Assembly (NCBI GenBank): GCA_963775575.1
Contig: CAVZJG010000002.1
Coordinates: 248,001 to 312,000, forward strand
Reading direction: 5' to 3'
DNA from: Roseiarcus sp963775575
GTDB taxonomy: Bacteria > Pseudomonadota > Alphaproteobacteria > Rhizobiales > Beijerinckiaceae
Length of the DNA: 64,000 nt
In this document: piece after piece, positions 19,275 through 27,330 of the stretch
Layout of the letters: each line of letters opens with the position of its first letter
Position numbering within the stretch: position 1 is the first letter of the stretch
The notes under the pieces: generated by a model
The model's database searches: none
What the model was told of the DNA's origin: nothing
The model's input: only the letters and a program-made list of their open reading frames with translations
Program-made: the position numbers and the translations under genes

Positions 19275-19464
19275 CGAGACCACGCCCAGCACAGCCGATG
19301 CGGCGCCAGCGACCAACTGAGGCGATCCTCTCATCGCTCGCGGCGCGCGACCAGAGTTTTCATCGACGCGTCGTTCTGCCGCAAGCGCGCTGACGCATCG
19401 TCAGTCGCAACATTAGCCTCGCCCCTCCCAACCCTACCGCCGCTTCCAACATCGGAGCCCGACG

Positions 19465-20673
19465 ATGCTCGTCGAAACGCTGCGCGCGCGTTGGGCCGCG
19501 CGCGGAACAAGCGCGCGCGTCCGCGTTCTGCCGGAATTCGACGGCGGCGCGCTGACGCTCGGCGCGGGGACGCGACTCGCTGAGGCGCGCGGCGATCCGC
19601 GTAACGAGGCGGCGGAAGGCGAGCGCGCCGTCGCGCTCGTCTCGGCAGCGATCGGACGCCCGCTCCACGCTTCGGCCGCGACGCACGTGCGCCGCGCGCT
19701 CGCCAAGGCCCGCGAGGGCGACGCGGCGCTCGCGCTGACGCATCTCGCGCTCGCCGGCGCCGGGCGCCTCACAGAGCCGCACGAAGACGCGCGGCGCCTG
19801 TTCATCGCCGACGGCCTGATGAAGGCAGGCGTTCCGCCGCGCACGATCCTGGCGGCGCTTGGCGGCGCGCCCGCGCAAGACGATCTCGACCGCGCCTACA
19901 ACCCCGACCAGCCGCGCGTGCCCGCCGGCAACGGGCGGCCGAGCGGGCAGTGGACGAACGGGGATTGGGCCGTCAACGACGGGACGGCGACTGAGAGCCA
20001 TCCGGCGCGCCCATCGGGGGCGCAAGTGGCGGATGCCTCGTCGACGCGCGGTCACGAGGTTGCTTCGGACGCGTCGCCAGCTCCGACGGCGGCGCCATCC
20101 CAGGAAAAGCCGTCGCTCATGCAATCGGCTCTGGCCGCGCTGTGGGCCGCTCTTCCTAGCACGCGCTACAGCGGACTTGCGGTCGAGGCGTGGCGTCGGG
20201 GCGACTACTATCAGTTTGGTCTTTACGAGGCTGCCGCCACTCTTGAAGCGGGGCTCGCGATCACCCCCGGCGCGGGCGCCGCTTCCGAGGCGCTTACGCT
20301 CGCCGAACGGCGGGCGCTTCAGCTGGCGGCCAACAGGCTCGCAGGAAAGGCGTGGGAGGCCACGGCCCAGGAAGGGCTCGCCGAAACAGGCGCTACGGTT
20401 TTCCCGCAAGTGACGGTCGAGACCCAGAGCGGAACCCGTTACATAACCGATTTCATCACGCGCGACCCCACAACCGGCGCCATTGGATGCGTCGAGTGCA
20501 AAGCGTCTCCGACTGCTAGCTTTACTCCGACGCAGCGCGCTGCTATCCCCGAAATCCCGCAAAGCGGCGCTACTGTCGTGACCCCCAGTGTCCCCGGACT
20601 TCCGCGTGGGACGAGAATTCCTCCGACAGCCGTTCAGGTGCTCATTGGCCCTGAATGGCCACCGAAACGTTAG
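19465..20673 (+). CDS. Toxin B: constant docking domain + linker + PD-(D/E)XK-like nuclease
   Basis: A 402-residue intact member of the family. Residues 1-143 are the constant domain (LTLGAGTRLAE, HVRRALAKAREGDAALALTHLA, DARRLFIADGLMKAGVPPRTIL). The linker at 144-163 is YNPDQPRVPAGNGRPSGQW. After a variable Ser/Pro/Ala stretch comes the toxin region: a helical part with AEAGA-like segments, then VTVETQSGTRYITDFIT (Asp near 328), GCVECKAS (E-x-K near 341) and SFTPTQ, a PD-(D/E)XK nuclease-like signature. No signal peptide or secretion domain is present. The stop TAG overlaps the ribosome-binding site of the immunity gene. DNase activity is inferred. Confidence 0.78.
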   Translation: MLVETLRARWAARGTSARVRVLPEFDGGALTLGAGTRLAEARGDPRNEAAEGERAVALVSAAIGRPLHASAATHVRRALAKAREGDAALALTHLALAGAGRLTEPHEDARRLFIADGLMKAGVPPRTILAALGGAPAQDDLDRAYNPDQPRVPAGNGRPSGQWTNGDWAVNDGTATESHPARPSGAQVADASSTRGHEVASDASPAPTAAPSQEKPSLMQSALAALWAALPSTRYSGLAVEAWRRGDYYQFGLYEAAATLEAGLAITPGAGAASEALTLAERRALQLAANRLAGKAWEATAQEGLAETGATVFPQVTVETQSGTRYITDFITRDPTTGAIGCVECKASPTASFTPTQRAAIPEIPQSGATVVTPSVPGLPRGTRIPPTAVQVLIGPEWPPKR

Positions 20674-20682
20674 GAGGGCCAA

Positions 20683-21066
20683 GTGGCGATAGACGAGCCC
20701 AATGTCATCGACGTTACCGGCATAGACCATGTAAATGGCGAGACAGTGCTTGTAATTTGCGATCATTTTCCTTGGAACGTCGAAGACCCCGACCCTCTAT
20801 ACACTGAGGGTGATCATTTATATATGTTGCAAGGCAAAGTCTATCGATATCTCGATTTCATCGAGTCGGGCGAAGTGTTCGAGAAGATTGAACGGGCCAA
20901 AGGCACAACGCCAGTCATCCTGATCAAATTTCTATATCCTCTGAGCCGAAACGCGACGAACCTCGTGAACAACCTCAAGCAATATCTCGGATCGATGGAC
21001 GTCGAAGTGCGTTGGGAGGTCAACGATCCACAGACGAGCGACGCGCCCTCCAGGTCCGTCAACTGA
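20683..21066 (+). CDS. DUF6572-like immunity protein for toxin B
   Basis: A 127-residue acidic protein starting at GTG 20683, with the ribosome-binding site GGAGG lying in the toxin stop region (TAGGAGG). Family-like blocks are NVIDVTGIDHVNGETVLVIC, LQGKVYRYLDFIESGEVFEK and a VNNLKQYLGSMDVEVRW end. It is paralogous to the orphan at 18912-19274. Position directly after the toxin and acidic character fit an immunity protein that binds a nuclease domain in the cytosol. Confidence 0.75.
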   Translation: MAIDEPNVIDVTGIDHVNGETVLVICDHFPWNVEDPDPLYTEGDHLYMLQGKVYRYLDFIESGEVFEKIERAKGTTPVILIKFLYPLSRNATNLVNNLKQYLGSMDVEVRWEVNDPQTSDAPSRSVN

Positions 21067-21134
21067 CCTGCTCGCCTCTCGGCTGGAGCCACCATCTCCT
21101 TCCGCGCGCGGCTTGATATCGGGAGCGTAGAGCA

Positions 21135-22121
21135 TTGGTCGGATCAGCGGCAAGCGACCCGCCTCACAATGCGCCCGCGGTTGAGACGAAATCACCGTCC
21201 ACCGCGCCCGACGTCCCTTCGCCCACTGCGCCGGGCAAGAGCGCCTGGCGACATCACGCGGTTCACTTCATCGCCCGCGGAGGCCGCGTCTCCGAAGCCG
21301 AGCGGGCGGAAGCCAAAGCGATACTGGAACGCGAATTCGGCGATTTCGAGCGCTTTCGCCAGTCGTTGCCGAAAGAACAGCCGCCCAAGATTTGCAAAAC
21401 CATCCCGATGTGGTTCGCCGGCGAGGCGAAGCCGGTCGATTTCGTCGCGCTGTTGAACGAAACGCTCGAACGCGTCGGCTACGCGCCAGCCGGCCGGAGG
21501 GCGGTCGAGGATTTGAATGTCTACGGCTTCCGCGCCGATTGGAGTTCGTCGGAGGTCGAGCATTTCCTTGCTTTTCGTTCGCGGGGCCGGCCCAATCAAT
21601 TCATCGACGCCGACGTCAGCCTCCGGCACCCGCCGGCGGAGGCGTTCGCCAACGAAAAGATGCTGCGCTATCTCCCTGACGGCTATCGAGACATCTACGC
21701 CCGCCAGCCTGCCTGGGAGTGCGCGCTTCACTTCGATCTCGGCGCCCCCGCCATTTGGCCGAGGTCGCGTCTCGACAGCGCCGCGATTACGCCGAGCGAT
21801 TTCACGCAAACCATCGACGCCGTGGTCCGCCAGATCGTTCTCGACAAATTCCAAAGCGTCCACGACTGCGCAGCTTTATTCGAATTGGCGATCGGCGAAA
21901 AAGCGCCGTTTCCGTGGTCGGCTTGGGGCGACAGCCGCCGCGTGGCGATGGCTGCCTATCTCGGCCGCAAGCTCGGCCGCGACCCGGCTTCGCTGAAATC
22001 TGCGCTCGTTCCCCATGTCGGAAGCTTCAAGTCGCCGCCGAATACGTCGGCGCCGTCGGCGGAGGAATTCGTCGACCGCACGCTGAAGGAGGCCGACGCG
22101 GCGCTGGCCAAAGTTCCCTAA
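21135..22121 (+). CDS. Second copy of the family 1 partner protein
   Basis: A 328-residue paralogue of 17701-18696, sharing GRVSEAERAEAKAILEREFGD, LNETLERVGYAPAGR, the VSLRHPPAEAFANE block, SAWGDSRRVAMAAYLGRKLGRD and FKSPPNTSAPSAEEFVDR. The listed start is TTG 21135, weak but the only one that keeps the full N-terminus. It comes after toxin B and its own immunity gene, so this unit carries two partner genes, an arrangement seen when immunity genes accumulate by cassette insertion. The major capsid gene follows after 207 bases with nothing evident in between. Confidence 0.68.
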   Translation: MVGSAASDPPHNAPAVETKSPSTAPDVPSPTAPGKSAWRHHAVHFIARGGRVSEAERAEAKAILEREFGDFERFRQSLPKEQPPKICKTIPMWFAGEAKPVDFVALLNETLERVGYAPAGRRAVEDLNVYGFRADWSSSEVEHFLAFRSRGRPNQFIDADVSLRHPPAEAFANEKMLRYLPDGYRDIYARQPAWECALHFDLGAPAIWPRSRLDSAAITPSDFTQTIDAVVRQIVLDKFQSVHDCAALFELAIGEKAPFPWSAWGDSRRVAMAAYLGRKLGRDPASLKSALVPHVGSFKSPPNTSAPSAEEFVDRTLKEADAALAKVP

Positions 22122-22328
22122 TCCGCGCGTCGCCGCCGACCTGCGCAACTGCGCATCGTCGACTGTGGCGGCCTTGCCACGCGCCGCCTGAAGGCCACCA
22201 GCCTTCCTGCCGATCGCTTTCACTCCAATCTTCGCCAGAACCTCATTTCGCCGCGCCACCGCGCCCGACGGCCGCCGGCGCGCGCTCTTTTCGACGCCGC
22301 CTCCCTCCAACCCCACAAGGACAATCCC

Positions 22329-23816
22329 ATGGACATTGCCCAGACCACGCAAGAAACCCTCGGCCTGATGAAGGAGTCGCTTTCCAAGAGCGTGACGCTC
22401 GCCACCGGCCTGACCGCCTACGATCTTCAGGCGCCGGCCAAGAACCTCTACCCCGTCATCGCGCCGCTGAGGAATTCGCTGCCGCGCGTCGCGCGGCTCA
22501 ACCCCGGCGACGCCGCGCGCTGGCGCACCATCACTTCGGTCACCGGCTCGGGCTACGACGCGATGGGCTGGGTGCCCGAAGGCCAGCGCACCGCGAGCAT
22601 GTCCTATGCCGCGCAGCTCCAGGTCGCGCCCTATCTGACGCTCGGCGAAGAAGACACGGTGACCTTCGAAGCCGAAGCCGCCGCGCAAGGCTACGAGGAC
22701 ATCAACTCGACGGCGACGCTGCGCCTGTTGCAGAAGACGATGCGCAAGGAGGAGACCGCGCTGCTCGGCGGCAACACCTCGCTGGCGCTGGGCGCGCCCG
22801 GCGCGCCGGCGCTCACGGCCTCGGGAACCGGCGCGACGCTGCCCGCCGCCACCTATTCGGCAATCGTCGTCGCGCTCAGCTTCGAGGGCTATCGCAATTC
22901 GAGCGTTTCGGGCGGCGTCGCCACGACCAAGACCATCACCGGCAACGACGGCAACATCTACACGCTCAACGGCGGCTCTTCGAATAAGTCGAGCAACACA
23001 ACGCAGGCGGTGACGCTCGGCCAGACGCTCACCGCCATCGCGCCGCTCGTCAACGGCGCCGTCGCCTACGCCTGGTTCGTCGGCGCCGCCGGCTCGGAGA
23101 CGCTGCAGGCGATCACCACCATCAACAGCGCGACGTTTTCGGCGCCGCTCGCCTCCGGCCAGCAGACCGCAAGCTCGATCACCGGCGACAATTCGCGCAA
23201 CGCGACGCTCGCGTTCGACGGGCTGCTCACCGTCGGCTTCAACCCGGCCAACTCCGCCTACGTGCAGGCGTTGGCGTCGGGTACGGCGGGAACCGGCACG
23301 TTCCTCACCGCCTCGGGCCGCGGCTCGGTCAACGAGATCGACGCCATGCTGGTCGCGATGTGGAACACGTATCGGCTTTCGCCCACCGTGCTCTACGTCA
23401 ACGCGCAGGAGCAGAAGAACATCACCAACAAGTGCCTGACCAACGCGTCGGGCCCGCTGATCCGCTACAACGTCGCCGCCGACAGCGACAACGGCGGCCC
23501 CTACGGCGTGTCGGCGTCGGGCGTGGTGCGCTGGTACTACAATCCGTTCAGCGTCGACGGCGGCTTCGACATTCCCGTCAAGGTCCATCCCGACCTGCCG
23601 CCGGGCACCATCCTCGCGCTCTGCGAGCGCCTGCCGGTATGGTACCAGTCCAACCAAACGCCCAACGTCGCCGAGGTTCTCACCCGCCGCGACTATTACC
23701 GCATCGACTGGCCGCTGCGCACCCGCCGGCGCGAATTCGGCGTCTATGCCGAAGAAGTGCTCGCCGTCTACGCGCCGTTCGGCGTCGGCATCCTCACCAA
23801 CATCGGCAACGGATAA
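22329..23816 (+). CDS. Major capsid protein with inserted Ig-like beta domain
   Basis: A 495-residue protein in the capsid position. The N-terminal ~150 residues (LQAPAKNLYPVIAPLRNSLPRV, GEEDTVTFEAEAAAQGYED) and the C-terminal third (LYVNAQEQKNITNKCL, GFDIPVKVHPDLPPGTIL, RTRRREFGVYAEEVLAVYAP) look like an HK97-fold capsid of the large SU10-type group. Residues about 155-300 are a Gly/Ser/Thr-rich insertion (AIVVALSFEGYRNSSVSGG, VAYAWFVGAAGSETLQ) that I read as an Ig-like surface domain. Start ATG 22329. Function by position and overall look; the fold is not proven from sequence alone. Confidence 0.82.
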   Translation: MDIAQTTQETLGLMKESLSKSVTLATGLTAYDLQAPAKNLYPVIAPLRNSLPRVARLNPGDAARWRTITSVTGSGYDAMGWVPEGQRTASMSYAAQLQVAPYLTLGEEDTVTFEAEAAAQGYEDINSTATLRLLQKTMRKEETALLGGNTSLALGAPGAPALTASGTGATLPAATYSAIVVALSFEGYRNSSVSGGVATTKTITGNDGNIYTLNGGSSNKSSNTTQAVTLGQTLTAIAPLVNGAVAYAWFVGAAGSETLQAITTINSATFSAPLASGQQTASSITGDNSRNATLAFDGLLTVGFNPANSAYVQALASGTAGTGTFLTASGRGSVNEIDAMLVAMWNTYRLSPTVLYVNAQEQKNITNKCLTNASGPLIRYNVAADSDNGGPYGVSASGVVRWYYNPFSVDGGFDIPVKVHPDLPPGTILALCERLPVWYQSNQTPNVAEVLTRRDYYRIDWPLRTRRREFGVYAEEVLAVYAPFGVGILTNIGNG

Positions 23817-23930
23817 CGGAATACGGAGGACGAGGACGGACGACCGACGAAAGTTCGTCGTACGCCTCCAGCGCCGCGTCTCCGTCTTCCGTTCTCTGTC
23901 GTCCGTCGTCCGTTGTCCGACCTCCGACCT
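23812..23930. repeat. Inverted heptamer-type repeat (GTCCGTC family)
   Basis: Between capsid and adaptor genes. The left side has ggacgaggacggacgaccgac and the right side cgtccgtcgtccgttgtccg, giving a hairpin built of degenerate 7-base units. It differs in unit from the GGCAGTA arrays further on but has the same architecture. Confidence 0.75.
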
Positions 23931-23940
23931 CGGAGCGCCT

Positions 23941-24762
23941 ATGTCGCCTTACGATCTGACCAATCTCGCCGCGCTGAAGGCCTGGCTCGGCCTGCCCGCG
24001 GGCGCCTCGCCGAACGACGCGGCGCTCTCGGCTTTGATCACCGCCGCGAGCCGCGCCATCGCCGCCGCGCTGAGCCGCCCGAGCCTGCTGCCGCAAAGCT
24101 ACAGCGAGGCAATCGACGGCGAGCGCGAACGGCTGTTCCTGCGTCATTGGCCGGTGCTGCGCGTGACGTCGGTGACGCTCGACGGCGAGGCGATTCCGCC
24201 CGCAGCGCCGGCGGGCGCCCTGCCCTCGCTCGGCTATCTCTTGCGGCCCGACGATGGCGCGCCGCCGGGGCGACAGCAGGCGCTCGACATCTTCGGTCGG
24301 CATGTTCCTCGGCGACGACAGAATCTCGTCGTCGACTATGTCGCCGGCTACGCCGTGCAAGGCGAGGCGCAGGTCGTCCCGTCGGCGACGCCGTGGACCC
24401 TCGATGCGCTCGCGCCCTACGGACCCTGGGCGATCGACATGGGCGTCGTCTACGCCGCGACGGGCGCCGCGCTGAGCGCGGTTCCCGCCGCGCCAGCGAC
24501 CGGCCAATACAGCGTCACGGACGGCGCCTACGCCTTCAGCGCCGGCGACGCGGGCGCTTCGGTGACGATTTCCTACGGCTACGTCCCGCAGGACATCGCG
24601 CAGGCCGCGCTCGAACTCGCGGCCGAGCGCTTCCGCGCCGCCGAGCGCATCGGCCTGCGCTCGAAGTCGCTCGGCGGGCAGGAGACGATCGCCTACGACG
24701 TTTCCGCGATCTCGGCGCCGGTGCTGGCGCTGTTGCAGCCCTATCGCCGGGTGGTGGTCTGA
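23941..24762 (+). CDS. Head-tail adaptor (gp6-like) with inserted beta module
   Basis: A 273-residue protein from ATG 23941. The N-terminus (LTNLAALKAWLGLPAGASPNDAAL...ITAASRAIAAALSR) and the C-terminus (QDIAQAALELAAERFRAAERIG...) are typical of head-tail connector proteins that sit under the portal. Residues about 165-215 carry an extra module, VVYAATGAAL...GQYSVTDGAYAFSAGDAGASVTISYGY, shared with the tail-tube and tail-tip proteins. Its stop overlaps the next start (TGATG), so translation is coupled. Confidence 0.82.
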   Translation: MSPYDLTNLAALKAWLGLPAGASPNDAALSALITAASRAIAAALSRPSLLPQSYSEAIDGERERLFLRHWPVLRVTSVTLDGEAIPPAAPAGALPSLGYLLRPDDGAPPGRQQALDIFGRHVPRRRQNLVVDYVAGYAVQGEAQVVPSATPWTLDALAPYGPWAIDMGVVYAATGAALSAVPAAPATGQYSVTDGAYAFSAGDAGASVTISYGYVPQDIAQAALELAAERFRAAERIGLRSKSLGGQETIAYDVSAISAPVLALLQPYRRVVV

Positions 24763-25250
24763 TGCTCAGCCTATCGATCGACGGCGCCGACGCGCTGCAA
24801 GCGCGGCTCGACGCTTTCCCCGCCGCGGTGCGAAGCGAGCTCGCCGCCAAAGCGCAGGATCTCGCCAGCGCGCTCGCCGACAAGGTGAAGGCCGAAAAGC
24901 TTTCGGGCGCGGTTCTCAATGCGCGCTCGGGCGCGCTGCGCGACTCGATCGGCATCGAAGCCGCGAGCGACGGCGATTGGATCTCGGCCTCGGTCGGCTC
25001 GTACGGCGAGGTCAAATATGCGGCGATCCAGGAATACGGCGGCAAGACGGGCGCGCACGAAATCCTGCCCGTCAAGGCGAAGGCGCTGGCCTTCGTCGTC
25101 GGCGGCGCCATGCGCTTCGCGCGCAAGGTCGAGCACCCCGGCTCGGTCATCCCCGAGCGCTCGTATCTGAGATCGAGCTTCGACGAAATGAGCGACGAAA
25201 TCCTCGCCGCGCTCGCCGCGACGCCAACGGAGGCCTGGGAGGACGCATGA
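24762..25250 (+). CDS. HK97 gp10-like head-tail joining protein
   Basis: A 162-residue protein with the gp10-family pattern: LSIDGADALQARLDAFPA, then KAEKLSGAVLNARSGALRDSI, YAAIQEYGGKTGAHEI and PERSYLRSSFDEM. It acts at the head-tail interface during tail completion. ATG 24762 overlaps the upstream stop, and its own stop overlaps the next start (ATGA), so three structural genes are translationally linked. Confidence 0.88.
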   Translation: MLSLSIDGADALQARLDAFPAAVRSELAAKAQDLASALADKVKAEKLSGAVLNARSGALRDSIGIEAASDGDWISASVGSYGEVKYAAIQEYGGKTGAHEILPVKAKALAFVVGGAMRFARKVEHPGSVIPERSYLRSSFDEMSDEILAALAATPTEAWEDA

Positions 25251-25681
25251 GCCGCGAAGCCGCCTTTTCCGCCCTGTTCGCCGCCGTCTCGGCCGCCTAC
25301 CCCTGGCGCCTAGCTTCGCGCAAGATGAAGCTGTGGAGCGAAGTCCCCGCCGCGCTGCGCCCCGCGCTGTTCCAATTGGAATCCGGGCCGGAGAGCTATC
25401 AGTGGGCTTCGCCGGCGACGCCGAGGCGCACCTTGGAGGCCAAGCTCTTCCTCTACTTCGACGCGCGCGATCCCGAGACGCCCGGCTCGATCGCGATCAA
25501 CGCCGCGCTCGACGCGATCGACGCGGCGCTCGCGCCGAGCGGCGGCGACCTCACGCTCGGCCGGCAGACGCTCGGCGGCGCGGCGCACGACTGCAAGATC
25601 GTCGGCGTACCCGTGCGCGACAGCGGCGATCTCGACGGCGACGGCCTGGCGGTGGTGAGCGTCAGACTGGTGGCGCCGTGA
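25247..25681 (+). CDS. Tail terminator-like protein
   Basis: A 144-residue protein in the tail-terminator slot, resembling the GTA gp8/DUF3168 type: short helical start (AAFSALFAAVSAAYPW), a beta-rich middle (LEAKLFLYFDARDPETPG), ALDAIDAALAPSGGDLTLG, and a final strand pair (DGDGLAVVSVRLVAP). It would cap the tail tube and join it to the head. Its last 122 bp (25558-25679) are duplicated at 27139-27260 on the far side of the next toxin cassette. Confidence 0.75.
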   Translation: MSREAAFSALFAAVSAAYPWRLASRKMKLWSEVPAALRPALFQLESGPESYQWASPATPRRTLEAKLFLYFDARDPETPGSIAINAALDAIDAALAPSGGDLTLGRQTLGGAAHDCKIVGVPVRDSGDLDGDGLAVVSVRLVAP

Positions 25682-25695
25682 GCGAGGGTGCGAAC

Positions 25696-26649
25696 ATGCG
25701 GATCGAGGACTTGCACAAGCGCTGGGACGAACACGCGACGAACCATCCAATCGTCCCGGAAATGACCTTTGCCGATGGGTTCCTTGTCTTGGGCGCGGGA
25801 ACGCGCCTCGCCGAGGTTGGCGCGCCTCTCGACGAGCTCGGTCTTGCCGCACGGCTCGTCGCCGCGCATCGCCGGCCGATCGAGGCTTCGCCGCTGCGCC
25901 ATATCCAGCGCGCTCTGGCGGCCAAACATCGGGGCGACGCCCCGCTCGCTTACGTGCACATTGCCTTGAGTCGACTGGCTAAGCTCGCCGATCCGCGCGA
26001 GGACGCACGCTGGTTGTTCATCATTGATGCGCTGCTGGAGGCGGGCGCCGATCCCTTGACGATCGTCAAGGCGCTCGGAACCGATCCCGTGGCCTGCGAT
26101 CTGTCGCTGGAAAAGTATTCTCCTGATCAGCCTCGCGTCCCGGCCGGCAACGGTCGGCCGAGCGGACAATGGGTTGGCGCCAATTCCGGTGGGTCAGCAA
26201 CGAGTCCGCCTGCGAAAGACAAGCATCCAAACCTCCTGCCCATCGTCGAAGTTGCCTACCAAGGCAAATATCATGACATCGTTCGCGATTACTTCGCCGA
26301 TAGTTTAAGAGCCGCCGGGAACACCGTCCTTACGGAGGTTCCGCTCGCCATGGCGGGAAGCCCGCCGCCGCCGTCCGCCCGCATCGACATTTTGCTGCGA
26401 AACGCCAATGGCGTGCTGTTCGCTATCGAAGTGAAAACCGGCGACGATCCCTAGTTTACGCCGGCGCAGAGCATCTTATATCCTCACATCGAACCCGGCG
26501 GCATCATCATTTCTCCAGACCCGAGGGTGGCGCAGTTGGGCCTTTCACCGTTCGAACTGTGGCCGCCGATCGAAGCGGTGGTCCTGTACGCTCCGGGCCC
26601 AGGTTCACGAATGTATCTTGTGCCGATGTCTAGCTTCCTGAAGCCTTGA
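25696..26649 (+). pseudogene. Toxin C: constant domain + linker + nuclease-like C-terminus, interrupted by in-frame TAG
   Basis: From ATG 25696 (a GTG at 25678 overlaps the tail-terminator stop). Residues 1-139 are the constant domain (FLVLGAGTRLAEV, LRHIQRALAAKHRGDAPLAY, REDARWLFIIDALLEAG), the linker SPDQPRVPAGNGRPSGQW is at about 141-158, and the C-terminus has SARIDILLRNANGVL then AIEVKTGDDP. A TAG at 26452-26454 stops it just after the E-x-K motif; the same frame then continues FTPAQSILYPHIEPGG... to a TGA at 26647. Its paralogue reads SFTPTQ at this spot, so the stop cuts a conserved part. Probably inactivated unless the truncated form retains activity. Confidence 0.75.
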
Positions 26650-26680
26650 TGGGCTTAGTCACACGATCTGGGGATTTCGG

Positions 26681-27076
26681 ATGGCACTCGACCCGACAGC
26701 GGCGTATCCACGCTCGATGATAAAAGAGCCGACGCGCGACGCGTCCATGACCGTTCGCGCGGCGATCGGGCAGCAATTGATCTCCCGCGAGACGGCGCTG
26801 GCGATTGGCAAAATGGTGATCATCGACTGGGAAGGCGAGGCCGAGTTTAGCGCGCAGCAACCCCTGATCGCCGAAGATGGGTTAAACGTCTGGATAATCC
26901 GCGGCAGCTTGATCGTGAAGCCGGGCGCCGTTCCTGGTGACCTTGCGCCGATCCAGATGTCGATTTCGAAATTCGACGGCGCGATCGTGTCTCTCACCGG
27001 ATCGGGATGCCGAGTGGCGCCAGGGGCGCCGGGCGATCCCGCCTCCCAACAATTTCCGTGGGACAAGCTGTCTTGA
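26681..27076 (+). CDS. NTF2-fold-like immunity protein for toxin C
   Basis: A 131-residue protein whose central part (LISRETALAIGKMVIIDWEG, QQPLIAEDGLNVWIIRGSL, then MSISKFDGAIVSLTGSG) has the order of NTF2-fold immunity proteins of polymorphic toxin systems: helix, strand with 'VWIIRGS', and a final 'DG.I..L.G' strand. It begins 31 bases after the extended toxin frame. Because immunity genes of this fold are characteristic of toxin systems, it is the best single family-level support for the toxin-immunity reading. Assigned by pattern, not by search. Confidence 0.7.
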   Translation: MALDPTAAYPRSMIKEPTRDASMTVRAAIGQQLISRETALAIGKMVIIDWEGEAEFSAQQPLIAEDGLNVWIIRGSLIVKPGAVPGDLAPIQMSISKFDGAIVSLTGSGCRVAPGAPGDPASQQFPWDKLS

Positions 27077-27138
27077 GCGACTGGCCGACGCTCATCGCGC
27101 TCTCCTGCGCGTGACGCGAGCCTCAGCGGCGCCGCTTT

Positions 27139-27262
27139 CGGCCGGCAGACGCTCGGCGGCGCGGCGCACGACTGCAAAATCACCGGCGTCCCCGTGCGCG
27201 ATAGCGGCGATCTCGACGGCGACGGCCTGGCGGTGGTGAGCGTCAGACTGGTGGCGCCGTAG
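27139..27262 (+). pseudogene. Duplicated 3' end of the tail-terminator gene
   Basis: Bases 27139-27260 repeat 25558-25679 with about six differences, coding for FGRQTLGGAAHDCKITGVPV...VSVRLVAP and then TAG instead of TGA. No start or upstream part is present. The two copies flank toxin cassette C and its immunity gene as a 122-bp imperfect direct repeat, which looks like the scar of cassette insertion by homologous or duplicative recombination. Confidence 0.9.
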
Positions 27263-27330
27263 CGCCGATCTTCGCGACTCCCCATCCACACATTTTCCGC
27301 TTTGCCCATTCGCGCGAGGAAGAAAACGCC

